A program made the position numbers and the translations under genes. The notes under the pieces are model-generated. The model had not been told where the DNA came from and searched no databases. It saw only the letters and a program-made list of their open reading frames with translations. From Rhodospirillales bacterium 47_12_T64 (GTDB taxonomy: Bacteria; Pseudomonadota; Alphaproteobacteria; Kiloniellales; Kiloniellaceae), in the NCBI GenBank assembly GCA_002162915.1, contig MABB01000045.1:1-11680 (forward strand): a DNA stretch of 11,680 nucleotides. The letters run 5' to 3'. Shown piece by piece: positions 7,570 to 11,680 of the stretch (positions within the stretch are counted from its first letter, which is position 1; every line of letters starts with the position of its first letter).

Positions 7570-7621
7570 ACTGGCCTTTTCCCTTGAAATGCCTACTATA
7601 GACACCAGTACACAGGCCAGT
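7570..7621 (+). promoter_or_regulatory. Inverted repeat bracketing the probable promoter/leader of the DUF2846 gene
   Basis: ACTGGCC (7570-7576) and GGCCAGT (7615-7621) are perfect inverted repeats 38 nt apart. They enclose TTGAAA and TACTATAG, which are promoter-like although not at ideal spacing to each other. The right arm ends 18 nt before the start codon. This could be an operator pair or, if transcription starts upstream, a leader hairpin. Function is unproven. Confidence 0.25.
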
Positions 7622-7639
7622 TAGGCATAAGGGTGTTTC

Positions 7640-8080
7640 ATGTTATCAATTGTTCAAAAAACTACCGCCATTTTAATTTTATCTCTGGCTTTGGCAGCTT
7701 GCGGAGCCAGTAAAAAAGCTCAACCAATAACGGGAAGCTTACCCCAGATCACAAATGATAATGCACGCATTTATTTTTATCGCTCCAAAGTACCATTCCT
7801 TGCAGCGATAGAGCCGGAGTTTCTCGTTGATGGAAAGTCCGTTGGAAAGGCCGTCATGAATCAAGCCCTCTATCGGGATGCCCAACCAGGGAACTACGTG
7901 ATTATGATATCCTCAGACATGGATAAACCGGTCGAGATCACCCTTTCATCCGGAGAAACCAGATACATTAGAGCCTACGGAACAACTTCGGTCATCCGTA
8001 CCTATCTCTCAATCGGCGAAGTCAGCAAAGAACAAGCTCTGAAAGATCTAAAAGGTCAAAAGCTGCTCGCCCCTGAATAA
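7640..8080 (+). CDS. DUF2846-type lipoprotein
   Basis: The product has 146 residues. A lipoprotein signal peptide (hydrophobic core 10-19) ends in the lipobox L-A-A-C with the lipidated Cys21; Gly22 at +2 is compatible with outer-membrane sorting. The mature part has the DUF2846 pattern: NARIYFYRSK (residues 40-49), a conserved EPEFLVDGKSVGK segment, then RDAQPGNYVIMI and a final beta-rich portion with GETRYIRAYG. The fold is expected to be a small beta-sandwich; the family has no established function. AAGGG lies 7 nt upstream of the ATG and supports the start. It is the only plus-strand gene, stands alone, and its last codons form part of a hairpin shared with the convergent methyltransferase gene. 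Confidence 0.85.
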   Translation: MLSIVQKTTAILILSLALAACGASKKAQPITGSLPQITNDNARIYFYRSKVPFLAAIEPEFLVDGKSVGKAVMNQALYRDAQPGNYVIMISSDMDKPVEITLSSGETRYIRAYGTTSVIRTYLSIGEVSKEQALKDLKGQKLLAPE

Positions 8081-8103
8081 AATCAGTTGGGGACAAGCAG
8101 CTT
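8060..8103. terminator. Long hairpin between convergent genes, probable bidirectional terminator
   Basis: AAGCTGCT (8060-8067) pairs with AGCAGCTT (8096-8103), then CCCC (8070-8073) with GGGG (8089-8092), and CTGA/TCAG can close the top instead of the fourth C-G pair. The hairpin spans the stop codon of the plus-strand lipoprotein gene, which lies in the loop. For the minus-strand methyltransferase transcript it lies just past the stop at 8111 and is followed by CTTTTGACCTTTT, a usable T-rich tail. On the plus strand the tail is poor in T, so termination in that direction is less certain. Confidence 0.6.
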
Positions 8104-8110
8104 CTTGAAT

Positions 8111-9880
8111 CTATTCTTCTGAATCGACAACTTTCTCAGCAACAATCTCTTCAGCTTCAGGAGATGTCACGGGCTCAGAATCCACAGAAGGTTTTGGGGC
8201 TGGCTGTGCAACTTCTTCACGAACCATAACAGCTGCGAAGAAACCATCACTGCCATTTCTGGCCGGGCTTAACCGAAGCATCTCGCCAAGGTATTCCGGT
8301 GGAGAAAGAGGCATTTTCTCGGCCCAAACCTCTTTGATTGGAACCAGTTTGAAGTCAGGACGTGAGCGCAGGAAGTTACTGACCTGTTCTTCGTTTTCGC
8401 AAGGCAACAGGGAACAGGTAGCGTAGACCAGTCTGCCACCCGGTTTCACCAGGCGGGCTGCAGAGGTTATAATACTTCCCTGAAGTGCCACCAGTTCGTC
8501 GAGATCGCTTTCGTCTCTACGCCATTTCGAATCTGGTGCTCGACGCCAAGCCCCTGTACCACTGCACGGTGCGTCAATCAGAACACGATCAAACTTACCC
8601 TTGTTCTTTTTAACCCAAGGGTCCCGTTCGCTGTCGAGAATTTTTCGCTCTGCATTAAACACGCCTGCACGCTTCAAACGCTGTGCTGCACGTGCCAGCC
8701 GCTTGTTATGAACATCGCAGGCAACAAGTTGTCCCCGGTTATCCATCTCCGCAGCAAGCGCCAGAGTCTTTCCCCCGGCACCCGCGCAAAAATCGACAAC
8801 ACGCTGTCCTGGTTCCACAGCAACCATCGCAGAGAGCACTTGTGAACCAGCATCTTGAATTTCAAACTCACCCCGCTCATAAAAAGGCAGATGCGCCTTC
8901 CTCCCGGGATCTGTTATGCGAATACCGTTTGGCAACCAGTCAAGGCTTTCAACTTTACAGCCTGCCTTTTCCAAACGGGGAATAATATCTTCCCTGTTCC
9001 CTTTGAAAGGATTAACCCTGATATCTAATGATGAGGCACCATTAAGCGCTTCGACCTCTTCGCCAAAGCGATCACCAAAGGCTTCACGCAACCCTGCTTC
9101 TGCCCATGACGGGCATTCCAAAAGAACAGCTTCTGTCATTGTTCCTTCGGTAAGACCGCACCCTTCCATAGAGCTCAGAACACGGGCTTCCGAATCAGTC
9201 AGGCGTTTAAGATACCCACCGCCACCTTTACAAAAATTCGTAATATCCTGGACGGTTTTACCATGCGTAAGGGCTAGGTCAGCCAACAGTAGCTTTCGCA
9301 TTTGAAGGGTTTGCCCTTTGATCTCAAGCCACCAGAGTAAGCGGCGATACCGACGCACAACTCCCCAAACCATTTCACGAATGCGGGCGTGATCACGATC
9401 TGTCAAGCGGCCTTTGATATTGGAAAAATGCGCCGCAATCGCGCGATCAATCGGACTATTTGAATTGGACGCATCGTCAAGAACATCCAACACATGATAA
9501 AGCAACCGCCCCATAGGAAGATCCACACGTTGCGCGCCACGCGCAAGACGTTCACCACTTCTGGCACCACTTCTGACTTCAGCTCCAGCATCGTTGTTGA
9601 CTGATTCAGCATCAGAACGTTTTGTGTAGAACTGATTTTCGCCTGTGCTTTTATCATCACGGCTGCTGTCTCTGGATTTATTCCCATAATCCCGATCTCG
9701 CGAAGTCTCTCGCGGTGGTCGTTTATCATATGAACTACGGTTATCCCGCGCGGTTGAACCAGATGCCGTGCGCTCATCCTTTTTATGCTTTTCGGAAATA
9801 AAGCGTTCTTTGCGCGCGCGCTGCTTCTCAGCACCGCTTTGGGACTTAATGGGCGTCTTTTTATCTGAGTTATCAGTCAC
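8111..9880 (-). CDS. RsmB/NOP-family SAM-dependent rRNA (cytosine-C5) methyltransferase with charged tails
   Basis: This is a 589-residue RsmB-type m5C methyltransferase that uses S-adenosylmethionine to modify a cytosine in rRNA. The Rossmann core shows IQDAGSQ (341-347), the SAM loop DFCAGAGGKT (363-372), ACDVHNKRL (387-395), motif IV DAPCSGTG (436-443) with Cys439, and motif VI YATCSLLPCENEEQV with the catalytic nucleophile Cys489. An NusB-like helical region (about 120-210) precedes it. Residues 1-118 are an unusual hydrophilic, low-complexity extension rich in R, K, D and S, and the last 35 residues form an acidic tail. Together they explain the length, well above the usual 430-470. The start is GTG at 9880, with GGGGA 5 nt upstream; that site overlaps the stop of the preceding ArsC-like gene, 9 nt away. 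The exact target base is unknown, so no symbol is given. Confidence 0.93.
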   Translation of the reverse strand: MTDNSDKKTPIKSQSGAEKQRARKERFISEKHKKDERTASGSTARDNRSSYDKRPPRETSRDRDYGNKSRDSSRDDKSTGENQFYTKRSDAESVNNDAGAEVRSGARSGERLARGAQRVDLPMGRLLYHVLDVLDDASNSNSPIDRAIAAHFSNIKGRLTDRDHARIREMVWGVVRRYRRLLWWLEIKGQTLQMRKLLLADLALTHGKTVQDITNFCKGGGGYLKRLTDSEARVLSSMEGCGLTEGTMTEAVLLECPSWAEAGLREAFGDRFGEEVEALNGASSLDIRVNPFKGNREDIIPRLEKAGCKVESLDWLPNGIRITDPGRKAHLPFYERGEFEIQDAGSQVLSAMVAVEPGQRVVDFCAGAGGKTLALAAEMDNRGQLVACDVHNKRLARAAQRLKRAGVFNAERKILDSERDPWVKKNKGKFDRVLIDAPCSGTGAWRRAPDSKWRRDESDLDELVALQGSIITSAARLVKPGGRLVYATCSLLPCENEEQVSNFLRSRPDFKLVPIKEVWAEKMPLSPPEYLGEMLRLSPARNGSDGFFAAVMVREEVAQPAPKPSVDSEPVTSPEAEEIVAEKVVDSEE

Positions 9881-9889
9881 ACTGTTCCC

Positions 9890-10234
9890 CTAAAGCCCAA
9901 GCAAGGCTTGTTCGTTTTTTGTAAACCCAACAACAACCTTATCTTCTTTTTCAAAGACAGGTCGTTTTATCAGTGTCGGGTTCTCCAGCATCAGTTCCCG
10001 GGCAGCACTTTCATCAACAGTATTCTTTATCTCGTCAGAAAGATTGCGCCACGTGGTACCACGTCGGTTGAGAAGCTTTTCCCAGCCAACCGATTTCACC
10101 CAGCTATCTAGGCTTTCGGCGGAAAGACCTTCCACACGGAAGTCATGATAACTATGCTCGATTCCGGCCCCAACAAAAATCTTCAGAGCTTTTCGGCAAG
10201 TATCACAGTTTTTAATACCGTAAATTTTAATCAT
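9890..10234 (-). CDS. ArsC/Spx-family thioredoxin-fold protein (YffB-like)
   Basis: The 114-residue protein has the arsenate-reductase-like thioredoxin fold: MIKIYGIKNCDTCRKAL gives strand one and a CxxC pair (Cys10, Cys13), followed by a helix, NRRGTTWR (57-63) and the conserved cis-proline region NPTLIKRPV (85-93) with Arg91. Members include ArsC, Spx and YffB; the short YGIKNCDT start and overall length fit the YffB-like group, some of which are glutathione-linked thiol reductases. A role in arsenate reduction is not supported, because there are no ars genes nearby. An RNA-polymerase-binding Spx role is also unproven. The gene is 9 nt upstream of the methyltransferase gene and its stop codon TAG is part of that gene's ribosome-binding site, so the two are very likely co-transcribed. 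The reductive partner is unknown. Confidence 0.85.
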   Translation of the reverse strand: MIKIYGIKNCDTCRKALKIFVGAGIEHSYHDFRVEGLSAESLDSWVKSVGWEKLLNRRGTTWRNLSDEIKNTVDESAARELMLENPTLIKRPVFEKEDKVVVGFTKNEQALLGL

Positions 10235-10334
10235 AATTTTTCCGTCTGGTCTGTTTTCACGACCCTAGGTAAACAGATGGCTGAAAAAAGCAAGGAAACT
10301 TCACGTAGTTTATCTCAGCACTTGTTCAGCAGGT

Positions 10335-11027
10335 TTATTTTACCAGCAAGGTTCTTTGATTCTGCAAAAGAATTTTTCCAGCTAGATCCATACCAATCGC
10401 TGCAGTTAAGATCATCTGTAAATCATGATCTTTTTTATACAGTTCTTCGACAACAGATCTTTTCCAAACCAGACAACGGGTGGGCTTTCGTGTAACCACA
10501 CTTGCTCCCGCACTTTGTCTCGTTAAAAAAGACATCTCACCCGCAAATTGACCCGGCCCAATTTCACCAATGCGCTTATGAACCAACGAAATAAACGCTT
10601 TCCCTTCCAGAATGAGAAATAATTTTTCAGGGTATTCACCCTCAATCAGCAGCGTTTGCCCCTTTTCATAGTCATGCCACGTCGCTGCCGAAAATAACCG
10701 CTTCACAAAGGTCCGGTCCATAGAAGGAAAGGCCTTATCTTTAAGCTGTTGTTCTTCTTCTGACAGGCTGGAGCGCCGACGTTCCATAATCAAAATACTG
10801 GAATGAGCCAGATTAATGGCAATCAACAACATGTTACCCGAAAACGACAACCATAAAGGACCGTTCTCAGGCAATAGCGCCGCGATAGCCATCGAAAGCT
10901 TAGCAAGGATGGTAAAAATTCGCAGCCAAAGAATATCACTGATCACAAAAGCAATGAGGGTTAATAAAAACCCGATGCCCACAAGAATTTCTGGGAAACT
11001 GGAAAAACTTTCGGGAACAAAAATCAT
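10335..11027 (-). CDS. Membrane protein with C-terminal cyclic-nucleotide-binding-like domain (Popeye-like architecture)
   Basis: This is a 230-residue protein. Three hydrophobic segments (about 14-31, 33-52 and 58-81) are followed by a positive MERRR stop at 81-85, putting the rest in the cytoplasm. Residues 105-200 form a cNMP-binding-like beta-barrel: HDYEKGQTLLIEGEYPEKLF, LEGKAFISL, IGEIGPGQFAGEMSFL (153-168). The phosphate-binding cassette keeps Gly163-Glu164, but the arginine that contacts the cyclic phosphate in CRP-type domains appears to be Gly174 (QSAGASVV). The C-terminal helix ends in AIGMDLAGKILLQN (210-223). Three helices, a short linker and one such domain are the layout of Popeye-domain (POPDC) proteins. 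AGGG lies 8 nt before the ATG. It could instead be an ordinary membrane-anchored Crp-like sensor. Ligand and role are unknown. Confidence 0.8.
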   Translation of the reverse strand: MIFVPESFSSFPEILVGIGFLLTLIAFVISDILWLRIFTILAKLSMAIAALLPENGPLWLSFSGNMLLIAINLAHSSILIMERRRSSLSEEEQQLKDKAFPSMDRTFVKRLFSAATWHDYEKGQTLLIEGEYPEKLFLILEGKAFISLVHKRIGEIGPGQFAGEMSFLTRQSAGASVVTRKPTRCLVWKRSVVEELYKKDHDLQMILTAAIGMDLAGKILLQNQRTLLVK

Positions 11028-11066
11028 CTCATGATCCCTATCTGTTACGAGGATATAGTCTAGAGC

Positions 11067-11082
11067 AAAAAAGCAGCTTGCT
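11067..11082 (-). terminator. Weak candidate terminator after the NnrU-family gene
   Basis: On the minus strand AGCA-AGC-TGCT (11082-11072) followed by TTTTTT makes a short hairpin with a T run, 8 nt after the stop codon. The 4-bp stem is too short to be sure of; some readthrough into the Popeye-like gene is likely. Confidence 0.3.
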
Positions 11083-11090
11083 AATTATGA

Positions 11091-11680
11091 TTAATTAACA
11101 AGAGAAGACAACGGAGAAACCCCGATTACCTGACCATGATAGGTAATCGCCAATCCATACGCCATCCCACCGACAGCAGGCCCGAGAACACCCAAACGAG
11201 GTAAAGTATCCTGAGGTGTTTTTTTGAGCCTCGTAAGTGATGGCAAGTATCCTGTTTGAAGCAAAAACAGTCGATCTTGCTCTTCACCTGATGATCTCGC
11301 CTGAATATCATTCCAGAGCATTGCCAGAATACAATAACCTCCCAAGCCACCAAAAAAAAGTATCGCAGCAAGATCCCCGTTCACCAGCACATGTCCAAAA
11401 CAGGCAAGCGCCACGCCAACCAGCATCGGATGGCGGGTAAGCCTTCGGGTTCCGCGAGACACATAAGAACTTGTCAATAAAATCAAAGAAATTGGCATGA
11501 TGACAAAACTTTGAATCAACACCGCTATACGACTGGGTTGCCAATATTCCCAATATTCAATGTACTCTATCGACACATAGCCCTGTATAGCTGCCCCAAA
11601 TGACGCAAGTGAAAGAAGAGCAAACACCCCTTTATAAGGCCCCTCTCCCAACCGATTGGCCAATGGCTCTCGGATCTTTT
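11091..11680 (-). CDS. NnrU-family integral membrane protein (5' end missing, runs off right edge)
   Basis: The reading frame is open to the window edge; the first visible codons give KIREPLANRLGEGPYKG, which is internal sequence of the family, so perhaps 20-30 N-terminal residues are missing. A TTG at 11663 is therefore not taken as the start. The hallmark is TRRLTRHPMLVGVALACFGHVLVNGDLAAILFFGG, with histidines in the RHP and GH motifs that are conserved in NnrU and in the related plant zeta-carotene isomerase Z-ISO, where histidines bind heme. About five membrane helices can be seen. NnrU was named from nitrite/nitric-oxide metabolism, but no denitrification genes are in the window and many family members have no known function. 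SIEYIEYWEYWQP contains an exact EYW duplication. The C-terminus ends at LSSLVN. A weak terminator and 63 nt separate it from the next gene. Confidence 0.85.
   Translation of the reverse strand, partial: KIREPLANRLGEGPYKGVFALLSLASFGAAIQGYVSIEYIEYWEYWQPSRIAVLIQSFVIMPISLILLTSSYVSRGTRRLTRHPMLVGVALACFGHVLVNGDLAAILFFGGLGGYCILAMLWNDIQARSSGEEQDRLFLLQTGYLPSLTRLKKTPQDTLPRLGVLGPAVGGMAYGLAITYHGQVIGVSPLSSLVN

Noticed and set aside
11661..11663. TTG as the start of the NnrU-family gene
   Set aside because: The frame is open upstream and encodes KIREPLA, which fits the family; the real start lies beyond the window.

Overview
The window looks like chromosomal DNA of an alphaproteobacterium of intermediate GC content. 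The clearest pointer is the tight minus-strand cluster ribF-ileS-lspA followed by a lipoprotein of the DUF3035/BamF type, which is a BAM-complex subunit known from alphaproteobacteria, and then two M16 peptidases. I see no phage genes, insertion sequences, CRISPR array, rRNA or tRNA. All confident genes except one are on the minus strand, so transcription runs mainly from high to low coordinates.

Reading in the direction of transcription, from the right edge: a 5'-truncated NnrU-family membrane protein (11091-11680); a three-helix membrane protein with a cytoplasmic cyclic-nucleotide-binding-like domain whose layout resembles animal Popeye (POPDC) proteins (10335-11027); a small ArsC/Spx-fold thioredoxin-like protein (9890-10234); and, 9 nt later, an RsmB/NOP-type rRNA m5C methyltransferase with unusual charged tails (8111-9880). 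The only plus-strand gene, a DUF2846 lipoprotein (7640-8080), converges on the methyltransferase, and a long hairpin at the junction probably ends transcription. Divergent from the lipoprotein gene is a MaoC-type (R)-enoyl-CoA hydratase (6945-7376), whose upstream region carries a clean palindrome inside a plausible promoter.

The left half is a housekeeping and envelope operon. RibF makes FMN and FAD, IleS charges tRNA-Ile, LspA is the lipoprotein signal peptidase, and BamF is a lipoprotein that LspA would process and that acts in outer-membrane protein assembly. A strong intrinsic terminator follows bamF. Then come two exported M16 zinc-peptidase genes whose stop and start overlap (TGATG); the second runs off the left edge.

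I did not find a convincing undescribed multi-gene system. The observations most worth checking are a 9-bp complementary pair that could hide the ribF ribosome-binding site, the Popeye-like bacterial membrane protein lacking the usual cAMP-phosphate arginine, and the palindrome in front of the MaoC gene. No intergenic stretch exceeds 300 bases.
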